Shown: positions 1-9,700 of the stretch, one piece after another | Numbering within the stretch: position 1 is the stretch's first letter | Layout: every line of letters begins with the position of its first letter | Assembly: GCA_017480285.1 (NCBI GenBank) | Contig: JAFVAX010000054.1 | Coordinates: 1-56,217 of the forward strand | DNA length: 56,217 nt | Direction of reading: 5' to 3' | Source of the DNA: Paludibacteraceae bacterium | GTDB taxonomy: Bacteria > Bacteroidota > Bacteroidia > Bacteroidales > Paludibacteraceae | Position numbers and translations under genes: made by a program | The notes under the pieces: model-generated | Databases searched by the model: none | What the model was told of the DNA's origin: nothing | Seen by the model: the letters and a program-made list of their open reading frames with translations, nothing else

Positions 1-411
1 ACCCGCGTCAACGACCGCGTGCAATATGGCTATTACGACGGCGACCCGACAAATCAAGATGTATCGAACCTCTATGTACTTAACAATGTCAAAAAGACAC
101 TGCCACGTTGGAGCACAACGGATGTGAACCGTAATAACCGTATGTCTGACCGCTGGCTTGAATCGGCATCGTTCCTTAGAATAGCAAACCTGTCGCTCAG
201 TTATAGTTTCCCAAAGAAATGGATGGAGAAGATTCATTTCACTTCAATCAAATTATACTGCAACATACAGAATGTCTGGGTATTTACTTCTTATTCAGGT
301 TTCGATCCTGAAATCGGTGCATACAACCAGCAAGCCGGCAAACTCAATATAGACACCGGTCGTTACCCCTCACCACGCGTCTATACATTCGGTATAAACG
401 CAACGCTGTAA
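1..411 (+). CDS. SusC-family TonB-dependent outer-membrane transporter, 3' end only
   Basis: This is the last 136 codons of a SusC-like transporter; the frame is open from the first base, so the true start lies outside the window. The ending is typical of SusC barrels: an NRNNRMSDRWLESASFLRI stretch, then alternating barrel strands (LSLSYSFP, IKLYCNIQNVWVFTSYSGFDPE) and a final aromatic strand RVYTFGINATL. It would import mannan oligosaccharides across the outer membrane together with the SusD at 549. A GTG at 19 is internal and is not a start. The family call is firm because of the ending and the SusD neighbour; the substrate is inferred from the mannanases downstream. Confidence 0.93.
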   Translation, partial: TRVNDRVQYGYYDGDPTNQDVSNLYVLNNVKKTLPRWSTTDVNRNNRMSDRWLESASFLRIANLSLSYSFPKKWMEKIHFTSIKLYCNIQNVWVFTSYSGFDPEIGAYNQQAGKLNIDTGRYPSPRVYTFGINATL

Positions 412-423
412 TGTTAAAGTAAT

Positions 424-506
424 CCTCATTCTGACGAAGGTCAGAATCCAACCCTCATTCTGACGAAGGTCAGAATCCAACCCTCATTCTGACGAAGGTC
501 AGAATC
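424..506. repeat. Three tandem 29-bp palindromic CCTC repeats
   Basis: Three units start at 424, 453 and 482, so the period is exactly 29 bp. Each unit begins CCTC and contains an 8-bp inverted repeat, ATTCTGAC and GTCAGAAT, around a GAAG loop. The units lie between the susC stop and the susD start, so transcripts of the operon would carry three hairpins here. The same unit recurs at 2281 and 2348, and relatives with other arm sequences occur at 2317, 21641, 23552, 47206 and 47312. Confidence 0.9.
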
Positions 507-548
507 TGTTCAAATAAAATAAATAATTGAATAAAAAGATTTAATAAT

Positions 549-2261
549 ATGAAAATCTTATCAAATATCCAACAGCGAAGCGTTCCAACTTTGGGCAGCG
601 CAACGGCCTTTCAGCGTAGCGTTCCAACTTCTTTCAGCGCAGCGGTCTTTGCTCTAACCGCGTTAGCGGTCATTGTCCTGACCGGTTGCAAGAACTTCCT
701 CACGGTCAATCCTGCCGACAGCATTACAATGGATGAGTTTTATAAGTCCGAAGCCAACATCCGTCAGAACACCGCCTCACTTTATACCCACAAATCATGG
801 CAGGCTTTTGCACACCAGTTTATGTGGATTGCAGGCGACGAACTTTCAGGCGACCTCTACTACACCTACGATCAGGAAGGACAGTTCTATTATATGTCGT
901 TTGGTGCCAACAACTCGCACCTAACCAACGGCTGGCAAGGGCTGTACAGAGTTATCAGTTTTGCCAACAACATTATAAACACCATGCCCGACCTTGCCCG
1001 AAAGAACGGCATAAGCGAAGATGCTATAACACGCGGACTTGCCGAAGCACGCTGTATTCGCGGTACTGCCTACTATTTCCTGACCGAGTATTGGGGCGAT
1101 GTTACCATAGTGGAAGACAATGTAAAAATGCAGTCTGAGATTCTCCACTTGAACACCCAAAAATCTGTTTATCAGTTCATCGTAAACGACCTTACATTCG
1201 CTATGGAGAACTTGCCCGAAACAGACTCACAAGCAGGACGCGCTACGAAATGGAGTGCAATGGGTATGCTCGCAAAAGTATATCTTACTATGGCTTCGCA
1301 CCTTGACTACGAAGAATCTGCACAATACTTCGCAAAAGCAAAAGAACTGTCAGGCAAAGTCATATCCGAAAGCGGACTCACACTCTACCCTGACTATTCC
1401 AAACTGTTTGACATCGAAGCTAACAACAACATTGAGTCGCTGCTTGCTATTCAGTGTGTTGTAGCCGGTTATGGTTATGGCAATGCTCACAACTGCAACT
1501 GGAGTCGCACAAGTTGTGCAGACCAAGCATGGGGCGATGGCAAAGGACCTACCATTGACTTGCAGAAGCAGTACGAAGAAGGAGACCTTCGCCGCCAGTG
1601 GGTATATATGTCGGAAGGCGACTACTACCCCGACATAAACAAAGCAGACGGAGGATACACATATCATATTTGTGTTATCGACGAACAAGGCAACGAACTT
1701 GAGTCTGCCAACGAGATGCTTGCTCACATGAAGAAATACTGCATCGGACGCGCAGCCGACTGCAATGGCGGTGTAGGCGACCAGCAAGACGCTGCCAACA
1801 ATGTCTATCTGCTTCGCCTGGCTGATGTATATATGGTTTATGTTGAAGCAACCATGGGAGCAACCGAGCAAACGACCGACCAACTCGCGCTTGACCTCTA
1901 CAACAAGATACGCTCTCGTGCAGGACTTGAGGCTGATGCCGACAATATCATCACCTACGACGAACTCATACACGAACGCCGTTGCGAGTTTGCTTTCGAA
2001 GGCATCAACTTCTTTGACATCAAGCGTATGTTCTATCGCGACAAACAGAAAGCCATTACTTATCTTAATGGTATGCAACGCGAACAAGGCTACTACAACT
2101 CCGACTCGTCAAAGAAAACTTCAAAAGACGGATATACGCTCAACCTCTCACGCTCACCTATCCGTGTAACGGAAAGTCAGATGATTCTGCCCGTACCGGG
2201 GTCAGAACTGACAGCAATGCCCTCACTCGCCGAACCGGCAGTTGATTACTTCAACAAATAA
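549..2261 (+). CDS. SusD/RagB-family outer-membrane glycan-binding lipoprotein
   Basis: This surface lipoprotein would bind glycan and act as the lid of the SusC transporter. The mature protein begins at the lipobox Cys (LTGC, residue 47), followed by the SusD-type start KNFLTVNPADSITMDEFY. The helical TPR-like core includes RGLAEARCIRGTAYYFLTEYWGD, and the C-terminal part (IHERRCEFAFEGINFFDIKRM) is typical of the family. Length (570 aa) is normal except for the signal peptide. Its n-region is stretched to about 30 residues by repeated AGCGnAGCG-type DNA (SVPTLGSA, SVPTSFSAA), which also occurs at the start of the next gene. The start at 549 is kept because the region around it is duplicated at 2415. 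Confidence 0.95.
   Translation: MKILSNIQQRSVPTLGSATAFQRSVPTSFSAAVFALTALAVIVLTGCKNFLTVNPADSITMDEFYKSEANIRQNTASLYTHKSWQAFAHQFMWIAGDELSGDLYYTYDQEGQFYYMSFGANNSHLTNGWQGLYRVISFANNIINTMPDLARKNGISEDAITRGLAEARCIRGTAYYFLTEYWGDVTIVEDNVKMQSEILHLNTQKSVYQFIVNDLTFAMENLPETDSQAGRATKWSAMGMLAKVYLTMASHLDYEESAQYFAKAKELSGKVISESGLTLYPDYSKLFDIEANNNIESLLAIQCVVAGYGYGNAHNCNWSRTSCADQAWGDGKGPTIDLQKQYEEGDLRRQWVYMSEGDYYPDINKADGGYTYHICVIDEQGNELESANEMLAHMKKYCIGRAADCNGGVGDQQDAANNVYLLRLADVYMVYVEATMGATEQTTDQLALDLYNKIRSRAGLEADADNIITYDELIHERRCEFAFEGINFFDIKRMFYRDKQKAITYLNGMQREQGYYNSDSSKKTSKDGYTLNLSRSPIRVTESQMILPVPGSELTAMPSLAEPAVDYFNK
571..672. repeat. AGCGnAGCG repeat array inside the susD signal peptide
   Basis: Units of the form CAGCGnAGCG(G/T)TC, interleaved with CCAACTTTGGGCAG and CTTT spacers, run through codons 8-41 of the SusD gene. 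Closely related arrays are at 2441-2493 (start of the TIG protein) and 5093-5149 (tail of the GH5 enzyme). All are in frame with the host gene. The last unit includes a small palindrome, ACCGC-GTTA-GCGGT. Confidence 0.75.
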
Positions 2262-2280
2262 TGAAGATATGTGTGTAATC

Positions 2281-2372
2281 CCTCATTCTGACGAAGGTCA
2301 GAATCTCTATCCTTTAGATCCTGAAACAAGTTCAGGATGAGGACATCCCTCATTCTGACGAAGGTCAGAATC
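2281..2372. repeat. Cluster of three palindromic CCTC-type hairpin repeats
   Basis: Two copies (2281-2305 and 2348-2372) are identical to the units at 424-506. Between them, 2317-2342 is a related unit in the opposite orientation with arms ATCCTGAA and TTCAGGAT around an ACAAG loop, ending GAGG. The cluster fills the gap between susD and the TIG-domain gene. Confidence 0.88.
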
Positions 2373-2414
2373 TGCACAAATAAAAATAAATCACTGAATA
2401 AAAGATTTAAGAAT

Positions 2415-3647
2415 ATGAAAATCTTATCAAATATCCTAACAACGAAGCGGTCCTTCAGCGCAGCGTTCTATGCTCTAACAGCGTTAGCGGTCATTGTCCT
2501 GTCAAGTTGCTCCGACAAGTACATTGCCGAGCACGGCAACGGCAAACCGGCAGTCATCGACTATGTTCGGGTATGCGACCCACTGAAAGCCGACTCTGCC
2601 ATTTACGAAGCAGAGATGCTCTCAACCATTGCTATTGTCGGAAGCAACCTGCAAGCAGTAAAAACTATCCTTTTCGGCGAGACGGAAGCCGCACTCAACT
2701 CATCGCTTGTCAGCAAACATGCTATCATCGTAACAGTGCCTTTCTCACTTGAGATATCCGACAATATGCGTCTTATCACAGCCGACAACAAAATAACCGA
2801 CTATCCTTTCCGCGCATATATCCCCGCTCCGGCACTATATAATATGCTATGCGAATATGCCTACGATGGCGACACCGTTACTATCAACGGAAACTTCTTT
2901 TACTCGCCACTGAGTGCATACTTTAACGGAGAGATGGAAGCAACAGTGGCTGAAATGAGTACTACGGAACTTAAACTCATTGTTCCTGCCGGTGCAACCG
3001 AAGGACCTATCACAGTTGAGACAGCCTACGGCAAAGCCGTTTCAGACTTCCATTTCCGTGATACCCGCGGTCTTATTACCGACTTCCGCAACCTTGAATG
3101 GGGCAACTCCTATCTCAAAGGTGCTAATGGCGAGGAAGACGGCATCGACGGCAACTACCTGCTTATGCAAACTCCGGCTCTCGGTGCTTGGGTATGGAAC
3201 GACGCTCTTGCAGGGTGCTACTGGTCCGCCGACGGACGAGGTGTTGAACCTATTGCACAAGGCATGGCAGACACGCTCGCGCTTAAGTTTGAGATAAACA
3301 TCGTCAACTGGTTTGATGTACCAATGATTATCTGGTTCAAGAAATCAACCGAGGAGTTCTCCGTTGACGACAACAACGCTCAATATCACTACAAACCTTG
3401 GCTCAACGAAGACGGTACAGTACATAACGCCCGTACAGGCGGATGGCGAACTGTAGAGATACCTCTCTCGCTTTTCAACACTAACAAAGAAGAAAGCAGC
3501 AACGAGCGTATGCTTGGAGATATGTCGCAGTACAACGACTTTGATGTCTTTCTCTTTGGCGCACAAACCGATCAAACACAGAAGTATCCTGTTGATATCC
3601 GCTTCGACAACCCGCGCATCGTGCCATATAAAATCAAAGCAGAATGA
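2415..3647 (+). CDS. IPT/TIG-domain surface glycan-binding lipoprotein (SusE/F position)
   Basis: This lipoprotein of 410 aa sits where mannan loci usually carry a surface glycan-binding protein. The lipobox is LSSC (Cys32). Two Ig-like IPT/TIG repeats can be seen (GKPAVIDYVRVCDPLKADSA..., then PALYNMLCEYAYDGDTVTINGNFF... with GPITVETAYGKAVSDFHF), followed by a C-terminal beta-rich, Trp-rich module (GAWVWNDALAGCYWSADGRG) that probably binds glycan. I place the start at 2415, not at the upstream in-frame ATG at 2337, because 2337 lies in a hairpin repeat and the first 22 bases from 2415 match the susD start. The stop overlaps the GH5 start by four bases (ATGA). Confidence 0.85.
   Translation: MKILSNILTTKRSFSAAFYALTALAVIVLSSCSDKYIAEHGNGKPAVIDYVRVCDPLKADSAIYEAEMLSTIAIVGSNLQAVKTILFGETEAALNSSLVSKHAIIVTVPFSLEISDNMRLITADNKITDYPFRAYIPAPALYNMLCEYAYDGDTVTINGNFFYSPLSAYFNGEMEATVAEMSTTELKLIVPAGATEGPITVETAYGKAVSDFHFRDTRGLITDFRNLEWGNSYLKGANGEEDGIDGNYLLMQTPALGAWVWNDALAGCYWSADGRGVEPIAQGMADTLALKFEINIVNWFDVPMIIWFKKSTEEFSVDDNNAQYHYKPWLNEDGTVHNARTGGWRTVEIPLSLFNTNKEESSNERMLGDMSQYNDFDVFLFGAQTDQTQKYPVDIRFDNPRIVPYKIKAE
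2441..2493. repeat. AGCGnAGCG repeats in the TIG-protein signal peptide
   Basis: The repeat units AACGAAGCGGTCC, CAGCGCAGCG and AACAGCGTTAGCGGTC match the array at 571-672. Together with the shared upstream segment, they make the 5' ends of the two lipoprotein genes direct repeats of each other. Confidence 0.72.
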
Positions 3648-5209
3648 AAAAGATACTGATTATATTATCGCTTGTTTTTCCCGCACTGCTTTCTGTGGCG
3701 CAGACCTACCGTGCTGAAAACGCTCAATATCAAGGCGAATTGTCGGGCGGTGCTGTCTGGCTCAAAGAAGAAACCGATTATGTGAAGTTCTCTGTCAGTG
3801 CTACAGAAGCCGGCAATGCCACCATAGTAGTTGGTGTGCAAGCACCGTATGGCGACAAACAGTTTAACTATCAGGTTGGTAGCAAGTCCGGCAAAGCACA
3901 GACCGGCGAAGGTACAAATGAAGTTTCGCTCGGTCAGTTCGCCCTTGCAAAAGGCAACAACACCATACTCCTAACCCCAAACTGGACTTGGTTTGCTGTT
4001 GAATATATCCGCATTACCGGTGTCGGAACAACAGGTGGCAGTGGCGGACAAAACGAAGATATCAAACCTACCGGTTCGTTTCAGGTAAACGGAACGGAAC
4101 TACTTGACGGCAATGGCAAACCCTTCCGTCCGTTAGGTGCCAACCTTGCATACGCTTGGTACAAAGGTTATGGCTTTGACCGACAGTTCGAAGCCATGCA
4201 CAGAGCGGGTGCCAACAGCGTGCGTGTAGCACTGAGCAATGGAACGAAATGGGACAAAGACTCTTACCAGACTTTGCAAGCCATGATTGCCAAAGCCGAA
4301 CAGCTCAAGATGGTTCTTATCCCTGAGATACACGATGCTACCGGCTCTGATAGTCAGTCAGCACTGCAAAGTGCAGCCGACTGGTTCATTGAGATGAAGA
4401 ATGCACTTATAGGGCATGAAAGCACTGTAATCATCAATATAGCCAACGAATGGATGGGCTCGTGGAATAAACACTCCGACTATGCCAATGCCTACAAAAC
4501 GGCTATTCAATCTATTCGCTCGGCAGGACTAAAGCATTGCCTTATGGTTGACGCTGCCGGATGGGGACAGGAAGTGAGTTCACTTACCGACAAAGCACAA
4601 GAGATATTGCAGGCTGACCCGCTTAAGAACATTGTTTTCTCTGTTCACATGTACGGTTCGGCAGGCGCACCCGGCAGAGCCACATCAAACATCAATATGC
4701 TTCTCAACCGCCAAATAGCACTTTGTATAGGCGAGTTTGCTTGGTATCATACCGATGGCGACATTGACGAAGATGCTATCATCTCCACTTGCAAAGCGAA
4801 AAATGTAGGTTGGCTCGCTTGGTCTTGGTGGGGAAACGGTAGCGGCTTGGGATATATTGATTTGGTTAAGAACCAATACGATGAAAACTCTTATTACACC
4901 CAAACAAAAGACGGTCAAAGTTGCGACTGGGGCAAGAAAGTGATGGACGCTTGGCATTCTCAGGCACAAACTTGCACGGTCTATACCGAAAAAGCAACAG
5001 ATTTGGAAAATTTGGAGGATTTAGAAAACTTAGATGATTTAGAAAATTTAGAAATCATCGGCATATATGATGCAAGGGGTTATCTAATCTCCAACAGCGT
5101 CAGCGGTCTAACTTTGGGCAGCGAAGCGGTCTTTCAGCGTAGCGGTCTGTACATCTTGCTTTACAAGCAAAACAATAAAATTTTAACACGAAAAATTTTA
5201 ATACAATGA
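3644..5209 (+). CDS. GH5 endo-beta-1,4-mannanase with N-terminal CBM and T9SS tail
   Basis: This secreted enzyme (521 aa) would cut the beta-mannan backbone outside the cell. Signal peptide 1-19 ends SVAQ. Residues 21-125 look like a CBM35/CBM6-type beta-sandwich (YRAENAQYQGE...). The GH5 barrel runs about 147-440, with acid/base Glu269 in NIANEW and nucleophile Glu364 in CIGEFAW. These contexts resemble bacterial mannanases of subfamily GH5_8, but the subfamily is a guess. Residues 453-470 are an acidic Leu repeat, and the last 50 residues (GIYDARGYLI...GLYILLYKQNNKILTRKILIQ) look like a T9SS sorting domain interrupted by an AGCG-type repeat insertion. Start and stop overlap both neighbours by four bases. 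Confidence 0.9.
   Translation: MKKILIILSLVFPALLSVAQTYRAENAQYQGELSGGAVWLKEETDYVKFSVSATEAGNATIVVGVQAPYGDKQFNYQVGSKSGKAQTGEGTNEVSLGQFALAKGNNTILLTPNWTWFAVEYIRITGVGTTGGSGGQNEDIKPTGSFQVNGTELLDGNGKPFRPLGANLAYAWYKGYGFDRQFEAMHRAGANSVRVALSNGTKWDKDSYQTLQAMIAKAEQLKMVLIPEIHDATGSDSQSALQSAADWFIEMKNALIGHESTVIINIANEWMGSWNKHSDYANAYKTAIQSIRSAGLKHCLMVDAAGWGQEVSSLTDKAQEILQADPLKNIVFSVHMYGSAGAPGRATSNINMLLNRQIALCIGEFAWYHTDGDIDEDAIISTCKAKNVGWLAWSWWGNGSGLGYIDLVKNQYDENSYYTQTKDGQSCDWGKKVMDAWHSQAQTCTVYTEKATDLENLEDLENLDDLENLEIIGIYDARGYLISNSVSGLTLGSEAVFQRSGLYILLYKQNNKILTRKILIQ
5000..5053. repeat. Coding minisatellite (DLENLE repeat) in the GH5 linker
   Basis: Nine-base units of the type GATTTAGAAAAT repeat in frame and encode DLENLEDLENLDDLENLE between the GH5 barrel and the T9SS tail. 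The third-position changes (TTGGAA, TTAGAA) are synonymous. Such a tract can expand or contract by slippage and would then change the length of the linker. Confidence 0.75.
5093..5149. repeat. AGCGnAGCGGTC repeats inserted in the GH5 T9SS tail
   Basis: The units AACAGCGTCAGCGGTC, GGGCAGCGAAGCGGTC and CAGCGTAGCGGTC encode NSVSGLTLGSEAVFQRSG within the sorting domain. They belong to the same family as the arrays in the two upstream lipoprotein genes and keep the frame open. Confidence 0.75.
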
Positions 5210-6558
5210 AAACAATAAAAGCATTTACACAAGTCCTTGCTCTTTGCTCCTTGTTCCTTATTCTATTTTCATGTAAAAAAGAAGAGTTACCTGAGTTCAA
5301 ACTTGTAAGGCAAACAATAGCCGAAGGCGAAGTGGTTGACTCGCTGCTGTCAAATATCACTTTCGTTTATTCACAACCTATCACCCTGCTTGATGCTTCA
5401 AAAATCCGTCTGACAGAGTGTAGTGTAGAATCTGAAGTGGCAGGTGCCACACTCCGTATGGAAATCTCCGGGCTTCGCGGTGAGTCGCAATACACTCTCA
5501 CTATCGGCAAGGGTGCATTAGAAGACCGTAACGGACAGCAACTTGAGGACTTCTCTGTTACTTTCAACACTTCAGGCGAAAGAGAAATAATCATACAACT
5601 TGCAACTCAAAAGGCACTCGGCACAGCATCGCTACCTGCACTCAAACAGTATAAATTCTTGCGCGACAACTATGGTCTGAAGACCCTCTCTGCCACAATG
5701 TCGTATGTCTCGTTCAATACCAACGAAGCACAGTGGGTACACAAACATACCGGCAAATGGCCTGCTATGAACTGTTTCGACTTCATCCACCTTGGAGAGA
5801 ACTATGCCAACTATTATAACTTGGACGATTTTCAAGACTGGTACGACAACAACGGTATGGTGCTTGCTATGTGGCACTGGCGTGTTCCCGTTTCAGAAGG
5901 CAACAGCGCCAAAGAGTTCTACAAGCAAAACAACAACTTCAATGTAGCCAATGCCACTGTTGCGGGAACTTGGGAAAACGATTTCCTTGAGCAGGATATT
6001 CTCAAACTTATAGAAGTCCTGCAGCAGTTCAAAGACCGCAACATACCTATCATCTGGCGTCCGTTCCACGAAGCGGCAGGCGGTTGGTTCTGGTGGGGAG
6101 CCGGAACAGGCGAAGACTTTGTCAAACTATGGCGATGGATGTTCCAGAAACTTGTGGTTGAATCCAAACTGAACAACCTTATCTGGGTTTGGACAACAGA
6201 ACGCAACGATGATTCTTGGTTCCCGGGCGATGACTATGTTGACATCATCGGACGCGACATCTACAACGAGAACTCAGGCTCTCAACTAACGGCTCAGTTT
6301 GCAGAGATACAACGCAAATATCCAAACCGTATTGTTGCCTTGTCGGAATGCGGTTCGGTAGCAACCATCCCCACACAATGGATGGCAGGTGCCCGCTGGA
6401 TGTATTTTATGCCTTGGTACGATGCCGGTCGCACAAGCAGTGTTGTGAGCAACGAGTTCAACTCTACCAACCACCAGCACGCCGACATCACTTGGTGGAA
6501 CGCTGCATTCGGCAACCGTTATGTCCTCACACGCGACGACCTGCCTTCTTGGAAATAG
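5206..6558 (+). CDS. GH26 beta-mannanase lipoprotein with N-terminal Ig-like domain
   Basis: This lipoprotein (450 aa, Cys23 in LFSC) should hydrolyse beta-1,4-mannan, probably at the cell surface. Residues 30-125 form a bacterial Ig-like domain (TLTIGKGALEDRNGQQLEDFSVTFNTSG, the SbsA-like type). The GH26 barrel occupies about 128-450: acid/base Glu289 is in IIWRPFHEAAGGWFWWG and the nucleophile is Glu381 in ALSECGS. The gene overlaps GH5 by four bases and ends 66 bases before a strong hairpin terminator, so it closes the first transcription unit of the locus. The clan and reaction call is firm. Whether it is endo-acting, and on which side of the outer membrane it sits, is inferred. Confidence 0.93.
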   Translation: MKTIKAFTQVLALCSLFLILFSCKKEELPEFKLVRQTIAEGEVVDSLLSNITFVYSQPITLLDASKIRLTECSVESEVAGATLRMEISGLRGESQYTLTIGKGALEDRNGQQLEDFSVTFNTSGEREIIIQLATQKALGTASLPALKQYKFLRDNYGLKTLSATMSYVSFNTNEAQWVHKHTGKWPAMNCFDFIHLGENYANYYNLDDFQDWYDNNGMVLAMWHWRVPVSEGNSAKEFYKQNNNFNVANATVAGTWENDFLEQDILKLIEVLQQFKDRNIPIIWRPFHEAAGGWFWWGAGTGEDFVKLWRWMFQKLVVESKLNNLIWVWTTERNDDSWFPGDDYVDIIGRDIYNENSGSQLTAQFAEIQRKYPNRIVALSECGSVATIPTQWMAGARWMYFMPWYDAGRTSSVVSNEFNSTNHQHADITWWNAAFGNRYVLTRDDLPSWK

Positions 6559-6624
6559 TTGAATTGAGAAAAGTAAAAAAAATAAAAAAACTGCACATAT
6601 ATTAAAAAAGTGTCAGTAAGTGAC

Positions 6625-6660
6625 AAAAATCAGTCATATTTTGACTGATTTTTGTTTTAT
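6625..6660 (+). terminator. Intrinsic terminator after the GH26 gene
   Basis: A perfect 12-bp inverted repeat (6625-6636 with 6642-6653, core ATCAGTCA and TGACTGAT) with a five-base loop is followed by a T-rich run. The A and T flanks make it usable on either strand. It separates the SusCD/mannanase unit from the giant gene at 6737. Confidence 0.85.
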
Positions 6661-6665
6661 TTTTG
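6658..6665 (+). promoter_or_regulatory. Possible -7 element for the 6737 gene
   Basis: TATTTTTG fits the Bacteroidota -7 form TAnnTTTG, but no TTTG lies 19-21 bases upstream and the site overlaps the terminator tail. It is listed because the gene at 6737 needs a promoter and this is the only candidate seen. Confidence 0.3.
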
Positions 6666-6736
6666 TAGCGTTTATAATTATGCCCTTAAAGGAGCAAAAT
6701 TAGTTTATATTACGAAACCTATAAATCATAGATATT

Positions 6737-9700
6737 ATGAAAAACAATACTCTTAAATCCGTTTTATCTGCTTTATGTATTCTATTTTTCTCGCAGTTCA
6801 TTTATGCAGGAACTATAGATATGCTGACAAGCGGATATAGTCAACATTCTTGGAATTCTACTTCTTATGATTCTTCTTCAAAAAAAATTTCATTTAATAG
6901 TAATGGAGAAACTTGGGGTGCGTGGGGATGGAATAATTTGTCAAGTTCTACGGGAGACTGGGAAAGCATTGTTGCCTATTACGAATATAATAGTACTGAA
7001 GGAGGGCTGCAAATAATCAATTCAAGCGGTCAAGAAACCAATTGGCAGGGAGTTCAAAACACACGCCATGCTATAACAAATCTTTCGGCCTTAAGCAATA
7101 CAAACGAAATTTATTTTAAGATGAATAATCCCTATTCATCTCTAACACTCAAATCAGTTAAAGTTTATACTATAAATACTGCTCCATGTTCATTAAATTT
7201 CTACTATACTATTTCAGATGATGGAGATAAAACAATTCTTGACAGTGATTTTTCATACAATAAAAATATTGACGATGTAAAGAACGGCGAGCGTTCTGCC
7301 CAAAGTCAAATTAACCTGAAAAGTGGCGTCGTTGCCACTTCTCGTGCTCGTGTAAACTTCTCTGAGGCAGGCTCATATATTTTCTCTTTCCCGATGTATA
7401 TCAAAGAAAGCGGTTCTTACGATATGCCTCGCGTAACGGTTAATGGTGTTCAGACTTCGGCGACAACTCATGTTACAGGCGGAGCAGAAACTTACACTTA
7501 CGAAGTGGCTGTTAATGTTGCTTCCGCTAGTACATACAGCGTGCAAATAGACTTTGGCAATACAAATGAAAAAGTCTTTTTCTCAACCGTTGATATAACC
7601 AAAGAAGCAGACATACCTTCAAACACATATATTTTCGGTAATGTTGACGGCAATAGTTGGAACCCGACACAAGGTACCGCATTAGACTATAATACTTCCA
7701 GTCGTCTGTTTACCAAAATAGTAAATATAACCGGTACTTTTGCTTTCACAGAAAATTTAGCAGCCAATAACGATAATGGAGGTTGGGATTATGTTAATAA
7801 TACCAGATGGGGAGCATCAAGTGATAACACAACCGCTCAAATAGGTGCATCTAATTGGAACCCACTTATAAAACGAAGTTCAAGCGACAACAATTACACT
7901 GTTTCGCAAACAGGAAAATATTTTGTTACTGTTGATTGGACCAACTCTCGTTTTTCGCTCGTACCAGTATTTACAGTCAGTTTCTCTGCAGGCTCAAATG
8001 GTACGATAGCGGCAGAAGTAGGCGGCTCGGCAATCAGCAATAATGCCGATGTGGCAAGTGGAGAAACAGTTACTTTCACTGCTACACCAAGCAGCGGTTA
8101 TGCCGTAGCAGATTGGACTGTCAATGGCACGCCACAAGGTAGCACAAGCACCACGCTTTCGGTTACTGTTACAGCCAACACTACCGTTTCTGTCAGTTTT
8201 GAAGAGAAACTATGTGAAAACACAAAGACTATTCAGTGTGTTGATTACGACAATAGTACCATTCCCTCTGGTAGTGGAAACAGCACACCCGGCAGTATTG
8301 CCACTAACCACGACTATTATAACATAACAGGCGATTTCATTGACTTCAAAGGCTCAAGTGGCGAGATATTTTTCCCCGTAACCCTTCCTGCCGCAACTTA
8401 TAGTTTTACGATATATCACGCCAATGGATCAAATAAATGGTTCAATCTGTATAATGCAAGTGGCAGCAAGATTCATTATTATGGCGAGTTAGGCGACAAT
8501 TATGGCTCAAGCGTTGTAAGTCGCACAACCGACTCTTGGGCATTGAGTGCAGGAGACTATTACATCGGTTTGTATGCCGAAGGTTGGGCAAGTTTTGAAA
8601 AGATTGTCATCAATGCCAATACAGATGTATTCTGCACTGCAAACTATTCGCTCACTCTCAACCGAAATAATGCAAGTTACGGCACAGTTATTAGCGATCA
8701 GCCGGATAACAGTGTCATCTTAGGCGGAACAACCGTCACCGTTACAGCCACACCCGCAACAGGTTATCGTTTTGACCATTGGGAAAACGCAAGCGGTACG
8801 ACGGTATCATACAAAACTACTTATTCATTCTCTCTTAACGACAATACGACCCTTACCGCTTATTTCTTAACTGACGACTACTGCCGAAGTGTCAATACCA
8901 TAGAAGTAGAAGATACTTATTTGGCAGATGGTGCCGTAACCGGCGGAACGCGCTTCCCCGCCTCACTCAGTATTGCCACAAAAAGCGGTAGCGGAAACGA
9001 CTATGCCGGCACCTGCAACGGAACAGGATATGTATGCTTCAATGGTTCAGGGGGCGATGAACTGTATTTTGCAGTTGAAATACCTGAAGCAGGCGACTAT
9101 TTCTTCTATACTAATGCCGGCGTTGATAAAGAGATGTATATCAATGTATATACAACTTCAGGTTCGGACAATCCTACCATAACATATTCCGGCACTTCTT
9201 ATCGCAAAGCCACTTATAGGCGTCTTAATGAGAGCTACGGGACAGAAGCCTTCAAATACACTGAAACGACTTCAACACTATCTTTATCCGCAGGAACTGT
9301 CATAGTTGGTCTTTATGCCGGTTGGTCGCATGCTTGCTTTGATCAGTTGATTGTAGAAAGAGTTGATGGCAAATCTGTTTTCTGCCCGCCTGCTATATGC
9401 ACCGACGAGACTATCAATGCTTCAGCGTATGCTTTCTGCCTTTGGAACGACAAGATTGCACAGCAGACATCGGGTCAGATAACAGTCAGTGGCACATCCG
9501 TTCAGTTCGACTACTCCAACAACGACACCGGTGCCGAATGGTTCTACCCCGTCAGACTTGCCAATGCTTCATACGACTTCACTCTGACACATACAAATGA
9601 TGGCACAAACCAAACATTCCGTATATATAAAGAAGATGCCAACGGAACGATTTACTACTCGGGCAAACGCTATCTGCAAGTAGGTACCGACCACTCGCTC

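Noticed and set aside
424..506. Possible CRISPR array (29-bp period)
   Set aside because: The units follow each other without spacers, are palindromic and there are only three; no cas gene is present.
1350..2087. Long - strand open frame (245 codons)
   Set aside because: It is antisense to the SusD gene and has no independent support.
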